A DNA stretch of 64,000 nucleotides, from assembly GCF_040717535.1 (NCBI RefSeq), contig NZ_JBFEFI010000002.1:372001-436000 (forward strand), written 5' to 3'. The position numbers and the translations under genes were made by a program. This stretch comes from Thalassoglobus sp. JC818. Its GTDB lineage: Bacteria; Planctomycetota; Planctomycetia; Planctomycetales; Planctomycetaceae. Shown here piece after piece: positions 16,828-26,776 of this stretch; position 1 is the stretch's first letter, and the number at the start of each line of letters is the position of its first letter. The notes under the pieces are model-generated. The model was not told the origin of the DNA and made no database searches. It saw only the letters and a list, made by a program, of their open reading frames with translations.

Positions 16828-17844
16828 TTACGAGACAGGTGGCGAAATCGAGTCGAGGATTTTTTCGATGACGTTCTCGACCGAATGGTTTTCGGCCTCT
16901 GCTTTGTAGTTCAAGAGAATGCGGTGCCGAAGTACTGGTTTCGCAATCGCTTTGATGTCTTCCACCCCGACGTGTGCTTTTCCGTTGAGGAGAGCGCGTG
17001 CTTTGGCAGCGAGAATCAAATACTGGGATGCCCGGGTTCCAGCGCCCCAACTCACGTATTTGTTTGAGAACTCCGGTGTCCCCGGCTGACCGGGACGGGA
17101 TGCTGCCGTAATTCGTACAGCGTAATCAATCAGTTCTCGCGCGACTGGAACTGTGCGAACGACGTTGTGAAACGCCAGCACATCTTCGCCTGTGAAGAGT
17201 GGTTCAATCTTCGCTGGTCGGCCCGCCGTTGTTCGTTCGACGACCGTGACTTCATCTTCCGCGGGAAGGTAATTGATCACGACGTTGAGCATGAACCGAT
17301 CGAGCTGAGCTTCCGGCAGGGGATAAGTCCCTTCCATCTCGATCGGGTTTTGCGTCGCGAGCACAAAGAAGGGTTGCTCCAGCGGATAGACTTGGCCCGC
17401 TGCCGTCACCTGATGCTCCTGCATCGCCTCAAGCAACGCAGCTTGTGTTTTGGGAGGTGTTCGATTGATTTCGTCCGCGAGGATCACGTTTGCGAAAACA
17501 GGCCCTTTCACGAAGGTCATTTCTCGACGTCCGTGTGAAGTCTCTTCCAGGATATCCGTGCCGGTGATGTCGGCCGGCATGAGGTCGGGGGTGAACTGGA
17601 TGCGGCGAAAATCGAGATGGAAGATTTGAGCGATCGATTTGACGAGCAGCGTTTTGGCGAGGCCCGGAGCCCCTGTGATCAAGCAGTGCCCGCCAGCGAA
17701 GAGCGTCAACAAAACTTGTTCGATGACTTCATCCTGGCCCACGATCACCTTCGCCAGTTCATCGCGAATCTGCTGACGGCTTGCCCGCAGCTTTTCAACA
17801 GCTTCCCGTTCTTGCTCGAAGGCGCTCTCAGATGAATCATTCAT
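16828..17844 (-). CDS. MoxR-family AAA ATPase
   Basis: A 338-residue AAA+ ATPase of the MoxR group, thought to act as chaperones that insert metals or activate partner proteins with von Willebrand A domains. The Walker A loop is GAPGLAKT (residues 58-65) and Walker B is ILADEINR (from 121); the sensor region reads LATQNPIEMEGTYPLPEAQ, strongly diagnostic of MoxR. In planctomycetes the usual partners are DUF58 and vWA proteins, but none is next to it here: the upstream neighbour on the strand is argC and downstream is the convergent beta-propeller gene. Confidence 0.93.
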   Translation of the reverse strand: MNDSSESAFEQEREAVEKLRASRQQIRDELAKVIVGQDEVIEQVLLTLFAGGHCLITGAPGLAKTLLVKSIAQIFHLDFRRIQFTPDLMPADITGTDILEETSHGRREMTFVKGPVFANVILADEINRTPPKTQAALLEAMQEHQVTAAGQVYPLEQPFFVLATQNPIEMEGTYPLPEAQLDRFMLNVVINYLPAEDEVTVVERTTAGRPAKIEPLFTGEDVLAFHNVVRTVPVARELIDYAVRITAASRPGQPGTPEFSNKYVSWGAGTRASQYLILAAKARALLNGKAHVGVEDIKAIAKPVLRHRILLNYKAEAENHSVENVIEKILDSISPPVS

Positions 17845-17998
17845 ACTCTCTCACCCCTTAAGCCTTCTTGAAGTGAACTTGGAACTGATCCGGAAATCTC
17901 GCGGGTCAGTTTGTTACGGAGTCTTTCATCGATTCGAGAACTCTGTTGAGACAACCACCGAAGGGCATCAAGTTTCCCATGCACTCATGAATCGCTGG

Positions 17999-19006
17999 TT
18001 ATAACAACGCAGTCTCTTCTTCGAAGCCGGAAATCAAGTTGAAATTCTGCACCGCAACGCCAGCAGCACCTTTGATCATGTTATCGAGCACTGCTAGGAT
18101 CATCACTCGACCACGGACCAAACGCACGGTGACATCGCAAAAATTCGTGTAAGCCACTTCTTTCGTTCGCGGCAGGTGATCGACCACGCGCACAAACCTC
18201 TCATTGGAATAAAATTCACGGAGAACTTCTTTGAGTTCACTCTCAGTCGTGTCTCGTGCTGGAGTCGCATAGATCGTGGCGAAGATTCCGCGGTCCATCG
18301 GGACGAGATGCGGAGTGAAGAGGACTTCGACCGACTTCCCGGACGTATTCGACAAGACCTGTTCGATCTCTGGAGTGTGTCGATGATTTCCCACGGAATA
18401 GGCGGAGAAGCTTTCATTGCATTCCGCGTATAACGTCGCGACTTTGGGAGAGCGACCCGCACCGGAAACTCCGCTCTTGGCATCGATGATGATCGATCGC
18501 GGGTCAATCAGATCAGCCTTCAAGAACGGAGCGAGTGCCAGAATGGAGGTGCTTGTATAGCAACCGGGATTGGCGACAAGTTTCTGGCCGCGGATCTGAT
18601 CTCTGTAGAGTTCTGGCAAACCGTAAACAGTGGTTCCAAGGCGAGTCGGATCGGTGTGAACGTGTCCATACCACTTCTCGTACACACTCGGATCACTCAG
18701 GCGATAGTCGGCCGAAAGATCGACCACACGCACATCAGCAGCCAGCAGGGAAGGGATGCAATCCATGCTCGCTTTGTGGGGAAGACAGCAGAAGCAGATG
18801 TCTGTTTTTTCGGCGATCTCTTCCGGATCAGGATTGGTAAAGTCAACGTTGACCTGACCTGTCAGCGATGGATGCGAGGAACTGACTGGACCTGTCTCAG
18901 AGCGGCTCGTGACAACGGTCACTTCTACATGCGGATGCCGTTGAAGCAATCTCATTACTTCGAGTGCTGTGTAACCTGTCCCTCCAATGACGCCAACGCG
19001 AACCAC
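17999..19006 (-). CDS. argC: N-acetyl-gamma-glutamyl-phosphate reductase
   Basis: NADPH-dependent reductase of the third step of arginine synthesis. The nucleotide motif [17 protein letters not shown] opens the protein, and the catalytic Cys (about 149) lies in VANPGCYTS. The substrate-side motif [11 protein letters not shown] is present. Length is about 335 residues, normal for the type 1 enzyme. Two start codons are adjacent, TTG at 19009 and GTG at 19006; AGGGGA stands at better spacing for the GTG, so I chose that. A possible 40-codon gene ends 11 nt upstream. No other arg gene is nearby. Confidence 0.94.
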   Translation of the reverse strand: MVRVGVIGGTGYTALEVMRLLQRHPHVEVTVVTSRSETGPVSSSHPSLTGQVNVDFTNPDPEEIAEKTDICFCCLPHKASMDCIPSLLAADVRVVDLSADYRLSDPSVYEKWYGHVHTDPTRLGTTVYGLPELYRDQIRGQKLVANPGCYTSTSILALAPFLKADLIDPRSIIIDAKSGVSGAGRSPKVATLYAECNESFSAYSVGNHRHTPEIEQVLSNTSGKSVEVLFTPHLVPMDRGIFATIYATPARDTTESELKEVLREFYSNERFVRVVDHLPRTKEVAYTNFCDVTVRLVRGRVMILAVLDNMIKGAAGVAVQNFNLISGFEEETALL

Positions 19007-19017
19007 CAAGTCTTCCC

Positions 19018-19140
19018 CTAGAATATCTCGTTTCTCTCTATGACCCGGCTCAGTCTGATCGGGTTCTCTTCATTCTGACGCTTCATGATGTTGGCGACAA
19101 GCATGCGCGTCGATTCCTCGGGAATCAGCGTGGAGAGCAT
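19018..19140 (-). CDS. Possible 40-residue peptide upstream of argC
   Basis: An ATG at 19140 opens 40 codons that read like a real protein: [17 protein letters not shown], then [20 protein letters not shown] and a short end (EIF). It is helical, charged and contains five Arg. The TAG stop is immediately followed by the GGGGA that serves argC, so translation of the two could be coupled. I do not recognise the peptide. It could be a small conserved protein, the tail of a degraded gene or a leader peptide; codon bias and conservation would decide. Confidence 0.4.
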   Translation of the reverse strand: MLSTLIPEESTRMLVANIMKRQNEENPIRLSRVIERNEIF

Positions 19141-19209
19141 CGGTGATCGCAGGAGAATCGTTCATCCAGCGGTGATGAACATGCCAGAGAGTTGACCAAC
19201 GAAACGGAA

Positions 19210-19252
19210 ACGGTTCTGCAAAGTTGAAAGCGATTCAACTTCGCAGAACCGT
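19210..19252 (-). terminator. Long hairpin, probable terminator
   Basis: ACGGTTCTGC-A-AAGTTGAA pairs with TTCAACTT-C-GCAGAACCGT around a 5-nt loop: 18 pairs plus one mismatch. It lies about 70 nt beyond the stop of the DUF11 lipoprotein gene on the minus strand, and before the argC region. On that strand it is followed by TTTCCGTTT, a weak T tract. Most likely a terminator that insulates argC. Confidence 0.65.
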
Positions 19253-19320
19253 GGTCAAATCAATCAGTGGCGAACGAGGACGTTTTCAAATTTGGTTCGC
19301 ACTGGGAAGAGTAACTTGTT

Positions 19321-20847
19321 CTATCGAACTCGACATTTGAAGGAGACCCAGCCTCCGGTGTGACCTTCAAGAGGATTGTCGAATTTGAATGTCAGGATTT
19401 GGCTGCCCTGACCGTTGTCTTCAGTATCGACGCTTCCATCGAGGTTCGAGTCGACCGAGTCCTCAATGAACTCAAGACGAGGTGAAAGGTTGTCGACGAT
19501 TCGAACCAGGCTCAAAGGTCGGTCGCCTGTGTTGTCGAATCGAATGGTGAAGGTCAATTCCTCACCCGGTTTGGCAGTGGTTTTGTCGACCGCTTTCACG
19601 ATCGCCAGATCGCCTGGCTGGCTCTTGTCTTCGACTCCTGTGTAGTCCTGAGCAAAGACGCGAGATTGAACTTCCTGACCGGCTTGATCGTGAGCGTAAA
19701 TGACGACTCCCTGATCGCCGGTCCAGTCTTGAGCAGCTGCGATGCTTTCACCCAAGGCTGCACGGTCGATCTTGTCGAACAAGCCTTCCTTCAAGAAGAC
19801 GATGTCCTGATAGACATTGAGAAGTTTGACGTGATGCTGTGGAGCGATGTTCTGATGCAGCGAATCGTCGGCCGCTTTGTGTTCCAGTCCGCTTGCACGT
19901 GATCGCACCAGCATGGCCAAGGCTTCGTCCGTATGAGATTTCTCGTCGAGAATCTGCTTGGTGTCCATGCCAGCGAGGCTGACTCGATCGTGGTGACCGG
20001 CAACACCGTCGACGTCGATTCCAACTTGTGGAAGCGTGGCTGAGCGGACCGATCCGAAACGTGGTGCATAGACGCAGGTTCGGGTTGAGGGCTTAACTTG
20101 CAGTTCGCCCATTTCGTCGACCCATTCCCCGACGGTGTCTTCAGTGTTCAGCCCGTAGCGATCGGATCGATAGTGATAAACTTTGGTGTCTCGGTCTCCA
20201 CCATCGCAGACGTATTCGTCACCGATGATTTCCGGTCCGATCGGGCCACAAGCACAGAGTCCGCCAGCAACACTTGTTGGGGGACACGTTCCGGTGGGAC
20301 ACTCGACTCCGGAAACCTGTTGGATCGGAGGAGAATGAATGGGCACGCGTGGCTCTGGAGCATATCGAGCAGCTGCCTGAAGTTGAGCTCGTTGTGCGCG
20401 CTCAATCACTTCCGCTGATGTCTGCAGGATTTTGTCTGATCCGTAAGGACCAGCGTTCATCGCAGAAGCAGTTCCGGCTGGCATCGCTGCACTGGCAGGT
20501 TGAAAGGCCGGGTCGACATGATTCGTTGAAGCAGTCGGGCTCGACAGGAATGGATCTTCGCCTCTCGCAAGTTGTTCCTGAACGGTCGGTGCTGCCGACT
20601 CGCGAGCCTGATGATCGAGTTGCGTAATCATTTTTCCGGACGGGTCCACGCTATCGGTGTAAGCGTGTTGAACGCCTTGGCCAGCTTGCATTTGTGATGC
20701 TGGTTGCTGATTAAAAGCCGATCGACCAAAAGGGCGAGCAGACCCGCAGGAAGATGCGAACAACAACGCTCCGCCCAGAAGGACAGGAGCTGCAGCACGA
20801 AACAGATCGTGATGGGATTGCTGATGGAGTCGACGGAAAATAGTCAT
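19321..20847 (-). CDS. DUF11-domain lipoprotein, envelope protein
   Basis: A 508-residue protein with a long N-terminal region, a hydrophobic stretch and a lipobox (LLFASSC, Cys34), so probably a lipoprotein of the outer envelope. Residues about 35-190 are low-complexity (Gln, Ala, Ser, Pro). A Cys-rich segment around VECPTGTCPPTS and LCACGPIGPE may form disulfides. The C-terminal 90 residues are a DUF11/CARDB-like Ig-fold domain beginning GDLAIVKAVDKTTAKPGEE, with the typical FTIRFDNTGDRPL. This type of protein is common in planctomycetes. It heads an envelope block with the next two genes on the strand. Confidence 0.8.
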   Translation of the reverse strand: MTIFRRLHQQSHHDLFRAAAPVLLGGALLFASSCGSARPFGRSAFNQQPASQMQAGQGVQHAYTDSVDPSGKMITQLDHQARESAAPTVQEQLARGEDPFLSSPTASTNHVDPAFQPASAAMPAGTASAMNAGPYGSDKILQTSAEVIERAQRAQLQAAARYAPEPRVPIHSPPIQQVSGVECPTGTCPPTSVAGGLCACGPIGPEIIGDEYVCDGGDRDTKVYHYRSDRYGLNTEDTVGEWVDEMGELQVKPSTRTCVYAPRFGSVRSATLPQVGIDVDGVAGHHDRVSLAGMDTKQILDEKSHTDEALAMLVRSRASGLEHKAADDSLHQNIAPQHHVKLLNVYQDIVFLKEGLFDKIDRAALGESIAAAQDWTGDQGVVIYAHDQAGQEVQSRVFAQDYTGVEDKSQPGDLAIVKAVDKTTAKPGEELTFTIRFDNTGDRPLSLVRIVDNLSPRLEFIEDSVDSNLDGSVDTEDNGQGSQILTFKFDNPLEGHTGGWVSFKCRVR

Positions 20848-20958
20848 CGTCGGCGATTCCTGCTTTTCAGTTGAAAGTGAAGTGACTCAACCGGATAGGT
20901 GGGCGAGCGAATTTTTCGTCAGGCTGTCTTGATTTCTGGGGCCAGTTCGAAACGTGCT

Positions 20959-21642
20959 CTATCGGGCGGGAGAAATTTTGATGGGTGAGCGACTGTAAAA
21001 CTCGTCGTTCCGTGACATTGGATCCGGAATTCGTCCCCCGATGCGAACGATGGCCATTGGGCGACCGCGTTCATCGGCTGCCTGAAGGAGATTCGTTTTG
21101 ACTGGAAGATCTTCAACGTGAATCTGCGCCCCTTGATCGAATGGGACGGCAAACTCGGGCTGTTCGAGATATACCACTTTCGTGACCATTCTCTCTTGCA
21201 GGACGATCTCGATTTCTTCGCGAGTCAGTTCGACCGGAATCGGGAAGTTCTCCGCTTCGCCTTCGGGCGGGTGCAGTCGATCCAGCAATTCGATGGTTGG
21301 GAACAACTCAACGCCTGGGTACTCGGGCATGCCGCTGATTCGAACACGGTAGGTGTGTCCGACCATCATCCCAGCTTGCGAAGGAGCTTGAGTTAAGACA
21401 GGACTCTGTGGAGAACCCTGATAGAAGCTGACGTGACCGGCAGATGGAAGCGAGATCTCAACCGGTTGAAAGTAGCCGTACTTCTGAGGGTTGGTCATCA
21501 GGCTCCAGCGAGCAGCCTCACCAGTCGGCATCGTCTGAGTGTTCAAGAGAAAATGCCGGTCTTCAGCACCTGCCCACGAGCAAAACAGCACGCCGATGAT
21601 GGCAATCATGGCTGAGAGTGTTTGTTTCGGAAGCATGATCAT
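20959..21642 (-). CDS. Exported protein, homologue of the neighbouring lipoprotein
   Basis: A 227-residue secreted protein with a signal peptide (hydrophobic residues 9-24, cleavage near SWAGA). It is homologous to the next upstream gene (21785-23002): both have a [20 protein letters not shown] strand, then a [16 protein letters not shown] strand, the segment [26 protein letters not shown] and a closing [22 protein letters not shown]. The shared core suggests a planctomycete envelope family of unknown role. It lacks the long Gly/Pro-rich ends of its partner. The two genes are separated by a terminator, so they may be transcribed independently. Confidence 0.75.
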   Translation of the reverse strand: MIMLPKQTLSAMIAIIGVLFCSWAGAEDRHFLLNTQTMPTGEAARWSLMTNPQKYGYFQPVEISLPSAGHVSFYQGSPQSPVLTQAPSQAGMMVGHTYRVRISGMPEYPGVELFPTIELLDRLHPPEGEAENFPIPVELTREEIEIVLQERMVTKVVYLEQPEFAVPFDQGAQIHVEDLPVKTNLLQAADERGRPMAIVRIGGRIPDPMSRNDEFYSRSPIKISPAR

Positions 21643-21748
21643 TCGCTTTCGACTTGCAACATTGCGGTCGGCAATCAGAACTCGCTCGACCGAACTCAGA
21701 TAGACAGTGACCGCACACCAAATTCAGTATGCGGTTGAGAAACAAAAG

Positions 21749-21772
21749 GACCGGGAGTCGAAACTCCCGGTC
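21749..21772 (-). terminator. Intrinsic terminator
   Basis: Perfect 10-bp stem GACCGGGAGT/ACTCCCGGTC with a CGAA tetraloop, 12 nt beyond the stop of the lipoprotein gene starting at 23002. On the minus strand it is followed by CTTTTGTTTC, a usable T tract. Confidence 0.8.
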
Positions 21773-21784
21773 GTATCGTCAAGA

Positions 21785-23002
21785 TTACTGCTGAGCCCAG
21801 GCTGGGACCGAAAGATCGCTTGCTTCGTATCCAGGATGCTTTTCTGTGTACTGAATGTACTTCACAGGTTCTGGCATACGAATTCCTGGCTCATGTCGAA
21901 CGTCGATCAACATGTCTTCAACAGGACCCGAAACTTGGTAGTCGGTGGTGTTACGCAGTGTGATGGACTGCAGACCAGCTGGACGACCGAGTGGGATGTG
22001 TGGAGGACCAGGAAGTCCGATTGGAGTACCAACGTATGGCATTCCGTACTGAGGAACTCCGTTGACACCAGAGATTGGATCGTAAGCAGGTTGTCCAGGA
22101 CCACCTGAGGTTCCAACCATCATGTCTGAAGGAACTCCACCGCGTCCGATACCTTCGTGGCTTCCGACAGGAACAGGAGCGATGTGCTGGCCTTTTTCGC
22201 CGTCAGCATACTGAGTCTGAACGATTTCTCCGTTGGCTCCACGAACTTCGCCGAGCTGTCCTGACTGACCAGGCATTTCGAGGTCCATGTTACCCATTCG
22301 GAGGACAGCCATGATTGTTCCGCGACGATCAGCTTCCGTCACAGGATCAAGTCCTGGTGCCAGTCGTGTGGAAACGAGTTCCTCAACACCAGCGATGGCA
22401 AGTTCCTGATACTTCGCATCTGGGAGGTAGATGACCTTAGTCACGAAGTTGTTGGTTTCGACCTGATCGAGGTCCTCATCGTTGACTCGCAGCGGCAGAG
22501 CGTTGTGCTCGAGGTAGGCTGCTGTTGTGGGATGAGTTGGGTAGATGTGAAGCGAAGGATAGACAACCAGACCTTCACGACCAGGGATGTTGCTGAACTT
22601 CAGACGATAGGTTGCAGCCTGTCGGAAGTTGTAGCGTCCTGGAGCCATCAGCTGGTTTTCGGCGAATCCGCCACCGATCTGCCAGCCAACGTGCATTCCC
22701 TCTGGACCGAGGAATCGCACTTGTGAGGTTGTCAGGATTGCTCCGCCTGCCCCTGGAGGACAAACGAAAGGTGCTCCACCCGGAGCTGCTCCCATTGCAC
22801 CCATCGCTGGGCCAGGAACTTGGTGTCCAACCTGCATCACACCAGGGCCGGGGCCTCCGACCATAGGACCAGGATGCTGCAGCGCCGCTGCAGGAGGTGC
22901 GTAGTACCGATTTTTGTTAGTTTCGAGAAGCTGTTGTCCATCATGTGCACATCCTACGCACACGATTAGCAGTGTTCCCAAAGCCAGAAAATAGAGTCGC
23001 AT
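21785..23002 (-). CDS. Gly/Pro-rich exported lipoprotein, planctomycete family
   Basis: A 405-residue protein starting [22 protein letters not shown] with a lipobox (Cys18). A Pro/Gly/Met-rich stretch (about residues 30-90) leads into the core shared with the neighbour at 20959-21642 (strand [13 protein letters not shown] to [14 protein letters not shown]). The last 150 residues are again Gly/Pro-rich and end in [21 protein letters not shown] 23002 was chosen because the lipoprotein signal starts there and AGAGG lies upstream; the frame extends to 23098 without a plausible signal. It is divergent from the LolA-like gene. Role unknown; presumably structural in the envelope. Confidence 0.78.
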   Translation of the reverse strand: MRLYFLALGTLLIVCVGCAHDGQQLLETNKNRYYAPPAAALQHPGPMVGGPGPGVMQVGHQVPGPAMGAMGAAPGGAPFVCPPGAGGAILTTSQVRFLGPEGMHVGWQIGGGFAENQLMAPGRYNFRQAATYRLKFSNIPGREGLVVYPSLHIYPTHPTTAAYLEHNALPLRVNDEDLDQVETNNFVTKVIYLPDAKYQELAIAGVEELVSTRLAPGLDPVTEADRRGTIMAVLRMGNMDLEMPGQSGQLGEVRGANGEIVQTQYADGEKGQHIAPVPVGSHEGIGRGGVPSDMMVGTSGGPGQPAYDPISGVNGVPQYGMPYVGTPIGLPGPPHIPLGRPAGLQSITLRNTTDYQVSGPVEDMLIDVRHEPGIRMPEPVKYIQYTEKHPGYEASDLSVPAWAQQ

Positions 23003-23228
23003 CGTTTGACCTCTTCCGTTCTGGTCTCGTTGAATCGCTCCAGATTGCGGTCGACCAACAGTGTCAATGACAGTTAAACTGGTTTGTGACAGTGACACCG
23101 TGTGTCGACTGCGTGTATTGTCCGGCCGTGTGTCGCGATCACGTTGCGACAGAACAGGCTCATACTCACTTCTTTCTTCGGATCGTTGAGACCTGAACCT
23201 TTGGAAAATTCGTCATTTTCGTGCCAAC

Positions 23229-24227
23229 ATGCAAAATCGATTCAGTTTGACACTCCTCGTCCTCGTTGCGTTGACGGGTCCGATTTCCATCGCCCTGGCC
23301 TGGCCACAGGCAGAAACTCCCCCTGCAGACGAGTCGCAGGAAACGGCGCAACCCGTTGAAGAGGAATCTGTTACAGTCCAGAATGATGAGGCTCTCGGGC
23401 TCTTGCGTCAGGCTCGATCTGAGCTGTTCAAACGCGAATCGATTCAGGCAGACCTGTCTCAGCGTGCGACTTTAGGGAATTACCGGTTCGTCTCGTCCGG
23501 GAAGTATCTGGCCGGAACGGGGTTCCGAACTCGAGTTGAGTATTTTGTGGAACTGGGGGATATGCAGGGGCAATTCCTCGAAGTTTGCGATGGCCAAATC
23601 CTGCATACACGACGGGAAATCAGCAAGAAGCAGCCAGCTGCCGGGGGAGAGACGCCCCAGATTGAACTCAGTCGGCGCGACATCCAGAAGATTCTCAAAG
23701 AGACGCAGCAATATCTCGATCTGAGCGAGCCACAGGCAACCGCAGCGATGCGTGCGGCGGAAATTGGCATTGGGGGACTCCCTGCGATGCTGGCGTCGCT
23801 GGAGAGGACTTTCATCTTCGATGAAATTCGTTACGAAGATGAAAAAGGGACCCCGGTGGCCATCATTCAGGGCCATTGGAACACCGCAGAACAGGACACC
23901 CTGCAAGCCAATTTGGGGGCAATGATGACCCAGGTGGTTCAGTTCCTGCCCGATCGGGTCCTCGTCACCTTTCGAACCGAAGACAGCTTTCCTGTTCGAA
24001 TTCAGTATCTGAAGCAACTCGCCCAAGACCGAAAGGCATTTCGGCCGATTTTGACTCTCGATTTCAGCAACATTCAGCTCGACAAGCCGATTCCGACCAG
24101 AGCGTTCAGCTACCTAGCTCCTCCCGGTATGGAAGAGCGAGATGAAACGGCGGTCTTCATCGAGACCATCAAACTCGCTGCTGGAGGCTCAGAAGAAGCA
24201 GCTTCCGAGAACAACGAAGCACCGTAA
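23229..24227 (+). CDS. Exported LolA-fold-like protein
   Basis: A 332-residue protein with a signal peptide (MQNRFSLTLLVLVALTGP, cleavage near ALAWP). After an acidic linker the mature part begins with a helix and then a long antiparallel sheet (GNYRFVSSGKYLAGTGFRTR, QGQFLEVCDGQILHTRR) like the half-barrel of LolA/LolB or outer-membrane lipoprotein-sorting proteins. This fold assignment is by pattern. The C-terminal strand FSNIQLDKPIPTRAFSYLAP is typical of the DUF2092/LolA-like group. It is divergent from one envelope lipoprotein gene and convergent with the TolC-family gene, so an envelope role is plausible. Confidence 0.72.
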   Translation: MQNRFSLTLLVLVALTGPISIALAWPQAETPPADESQETAQPVEEESVTVQNDEALGLLRQARSELFKRESIQADLSQRATLGNYRFVSSGKYLAGTGFRTRVEYFVELGDMQGQFLEVCDGQILHTRREISKKQPAAGGETPQIELSRRDIQKILKETQQYLDLSEPQATAAMRAAEIGIGGLPAMLASLERTFIFDEIRYEDEKGTPVAIIQGHWNTAEQDTLQANLGAMMTQVVQFLPDRVLVTFRTEDSFPVRIQYLKQLAQDRKAFRPILTLDFSNIQLDKPIPTRAFSYLAPPGMEERDETAVFIETIKLAAGGSEEAASENNEAP

Positions 24228-24327
24228 TTCGTCGCTTTCTCAGGACCTTGAAACGGCGATGTATGGTGAGCATTGAGTGCTCTTCGCCCAGCCGATTTCC
24301 TGATCAAGCGGCTTCAAAACGAAACAA

Positions 24328-24354
24328 GAACGGCCCACCAAAAGTGGGCCGTTC
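24328..24354. terminator. Bidirectional terminator between convergent genes
   Basis: Perfect 11-bp stem GAACGGCCCAC/GTGGGCCGTTC with loop CAAAA. It lies between the stops of the LolA-like gene (plus) and the TolC-family gene (minus). T-rich sequence follows on the minus strand (TTGTTTCGTTTT) and weakly on the plus strand (TGTCGTTTG), so it can serve both. Confidence 0.82.
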
Positions 24355-24478
24355 TGTCGTTTGATGAACGTGTTTACTCAAGGGGGACAGCAGTCGCTGC
24401 TCACATCGCTGAGAGATCCGTGCGGTGACGAACCGTCAGTGAACGAGACGGCGAATGTTGAGTTCCCGTGAGCAATCT

Positions 24479-26776
24479 CTATTCGTTTGTCTTCCACACA
24501 AAGGACTCACCAAAGACCTCTGTTGTCGACGTCGTGCTTCCCTGTCCGTCTGGCTTGGCAGGCGGGTCGTAGTCAGGCTTTTTTAATGGTTCTGGAGCCT
24601 CTTGTGGGCGATCCATGGGCACTGCTGGTTGCTGTTGTGCAGCCGGCGGTTGCGGTGCAGCGGCTGGAGGAGCAGATGGGACGGGAGCGTCTCCTGCAGG
24701 TGCTGGTGGGGCGAGTTCAGGAGGTGATCCTGCTGCTCCATTGTCCATTGGAAACGCGTCGTCGTCGATCGGTGGAAGTGATTCGAGATCCGATTCCGTC
24801 GGCATTAGCTGATGACCCGATTCAGATGCGGGTCGCGAGAGATAAACTCCCCCGAATGGTGCATCGACAGAGAACGATGGTGGTGCTTCGACCGGCAGTT
24901 TCGCGGGCTTGGCGTGCAGCCGGGCATTGCTGTGATACCGGGCATCTTCGTACGCCTCTGGTTGCCATCCCCCTTCAGCCAACATGACTCCGCTGTTGAT
25001 GAGAAGCGTACCTTTTCGCAACTCGAAGTCGGTGATGGCTTTGTTGTAGTCCACCACGCTCTGATGGTAGGCAATCTCCGCTTCGGCCCCACGAATGACA
25101 GATCGCAGGACAACGTCGGGATCTTCGATCAAATTCAGTCGCTCGCGACGGTTCAGAATTTCCCGCTGCACGGCATCAACTCGGTTGTAGTTGGCACTGG
25201 CAGCCTGGTAGGTCCGGCTCAATTCCTGGAAAGAAATTCCCAGCTCGAGGCTGATTTCTTCCTCTTGTTCCATCAGGACTTTTTCAGCTTTGGCGAGTCG
25301 CAGTTCATAGTTCTGGACCTGGGCACGCTGAGACCTCAAACCGATATCCCATCGCATCTGGAAGCCGAGATTCCATCCCGTGAGATTCCCATTTCCGATG
25401 GTATCGTAAAAGTTTCCAAACTCCGGCTGGTTGTAGCCGAGGAGTTCATCTCCGAACCCGTTAATCTGATAACCGCTTACGAAATCGAGACGTGGTCGAA
25501 CGAGGCTTTCCGCAGCGGTGAGCTGCAATTGCAGGCTCTTGATGTTCCACTTCTGACGACGCAATTCTGTTCGGTGCGTCAGTGCTTCGGTCAATGCCTG
25601 ATACCAGTCTGGAATGATTTCAGCAGTCACAGGGGCATCGCTTGGACGCAGGACGGTTCCATCGCTGACCGGCAATCCGAGCAAACGACGAAGTCGAATT
25701 TCTTGTGAGTAAATCGCCGCTTGTGCATTCGTTGCAGAAACTTCGGTTCCGTAGAACTGATCCGAAGCTTGATAGACGTCTGACAGATAGACACCTTCTT
25801 GTCCGATCTCGTACTGCGTGGCGAACAACTGACGCAGCTTGTAAGTCGATTCACGTGTCTGAGTTGCGACATGGAACTGCTGGTACGCGAGGTACAAGTC
25901 CCAGTAGGCGTCTTCAACATCTTTGACGAGGTTTCTCACCGCCAACTGGAAGTCGGCGATCGTGACGTCGTTGTTGATTCGGGCAATCAAGACCCCCTGG
26001 GAAACCCCGGAAATTCCGCCGAATGACTGGCCAATGGGACCAGCGATGCGTGTAAACTCAGTTCCTGCACCAGCTAACAACGGCAACTGATACTGCAACT
26101 GCACGTTCCCGGAGTAGACCGACTGAAAGACTGACGGCGCGTTGGTTCCGAGGTAGTTAACGTTGTGGTTCACGCTCAAACTGCCCCCGTTACCGAAGGT
26201 TTTCGAGAGCGATGATGCGAAGGTTCCGGTTTCAGCAACCTGAATCCCCCCACCGGCAATTCCACCTCCGGAGAAGGCATTGTTTGTGGCTTGTTCGTTT
26301 CGACCCCAGATCATCGAGGTTTGGAACTGCGCATCAAAAGCGGAAAGAGCAGCTTCGACACCACGTCCACCGAAGAGAACTCCACTCTCCTGAATGGCAG
26401 GATCGTAAACCGAAGGAATTCGATCGGGATTGGTATAAATCCCGTTCGCTGTCGATAGAAATGTTCCTGCCGGGCGAATGATTTCGCTGTTCATCAAAGC
26501 AGTTTGAACCGCTTCTCCGAGCGAAATTTCACGAATATCAAGGTGCTCTTTCGAACGCACCGTGACTGGGACCTGTGTGTCGACAACTTCCGGAGAAATG
26601 GGCGAATCCACAGCGGGATAGTCAATTTCGGTGGCGTGATCGCGGTAGTAACTGACGTTGGGATCACCGAGATACGAAACGTCGGTTCGAGATTGAACGC
26701 AACCAATGGCGAGGCTGGCCAGAACTGCGGTGGCGAGTCCCCATTTTCGGCTGGATTTTTGATGCATCATCAGCAT
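24479..26776 (-). CDS. TolC-family outer-membrane channel lipoprotein
   Basis: A 765-residue outer membrane factor. The signal peptide ends in a lipobox, LASLAIGC, followed by VQSRTD. Two OEP repeats are recognisable from helical segments such as LVKDVEDAYWDLYLAYQQFH (first) and LRLAKAEKVLMEQEEEISLE with AEIAYHQSVVDYNKAITDFE (second), as expected for a trimeric barrel with a periplasmic tunnel. The last 120 residues are Pro/Ala-rich, an unusual addition to the family. GAGGGAG 9 nt before ATG 26776 supports the start. No RND or ABC pump or adaptor gene is adjacent, so the partner must be encoded elsewhere. Confidence 0.88.
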   Translation of the reverse strand: MLMMHQKSSRKWGLATAVLASLAIGCVQSRTDVSYLGDPNVSYYRDHATEIDYPAVDSPISPEVVDTQVPVTVRSKEHLDIREISLGEAVQTALMNSEIIRPAGTFLSTANGIYTNPDRIPSVYDPAIQESGVLFGGRGVEAALSAFDAQFQTSMIWGRNEQATNNAFSGGGIAGGGIQVAETGTFASSLSKTFGNGGSLSVNHNVNYLGTNAPSVFQSVYSGNVQLQYQLPLLAGAGTEFTRIAGPIGQSFGGISGVSQGVLIARINNDVTIADFQLAVRNLVKDVEDAYWDLYLAYQQFHVATQTRESTYKLRQLFATQYEIGQEGVYLSDVYQASDQFYGTEVSATNAQAAIYSQEIRLRRLLGLPVSDGTVLRPSDAPVTAEIIPDWYQALTEALTHRTELRRQKWNIKSLQLQLTAAESLVRPRLDFVSGYQINGFGDELLGYNQPEFGNFYDTIGNGNLTGWNLGFQMRWDIGLRSQRAQVQNYELRLAKAEKVLMEQEEEISLELGISFQELSRTYQAASANYNRVDAVQREILNRRERLNLIEDPDVVLRSVIRGAEAEIAYHQSVVDYNKAITDFELRKGTLLINSGVMLAEGGWQPEAYEDARYHSNARLHAKPAKLPVEAPPSFSVDAPFGGVYLSRPASESGHQLMPTESDLESLPPIDDDAFPMDNGAAGSPPELAPPAPAGDAPVPSAPPAAAPQPPAAQQQPAVPMDRPQEAPEPLKKPDYDPPAKPDGQGSTTSTTEVFGESFVWKTNE

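Noticed and set aside
24812-25708. Open frame of 298 codons antisense to the TolC-family gene
   Set aside because: Composition and lack of motifs indicate a shadow of the opposite-strand gene.
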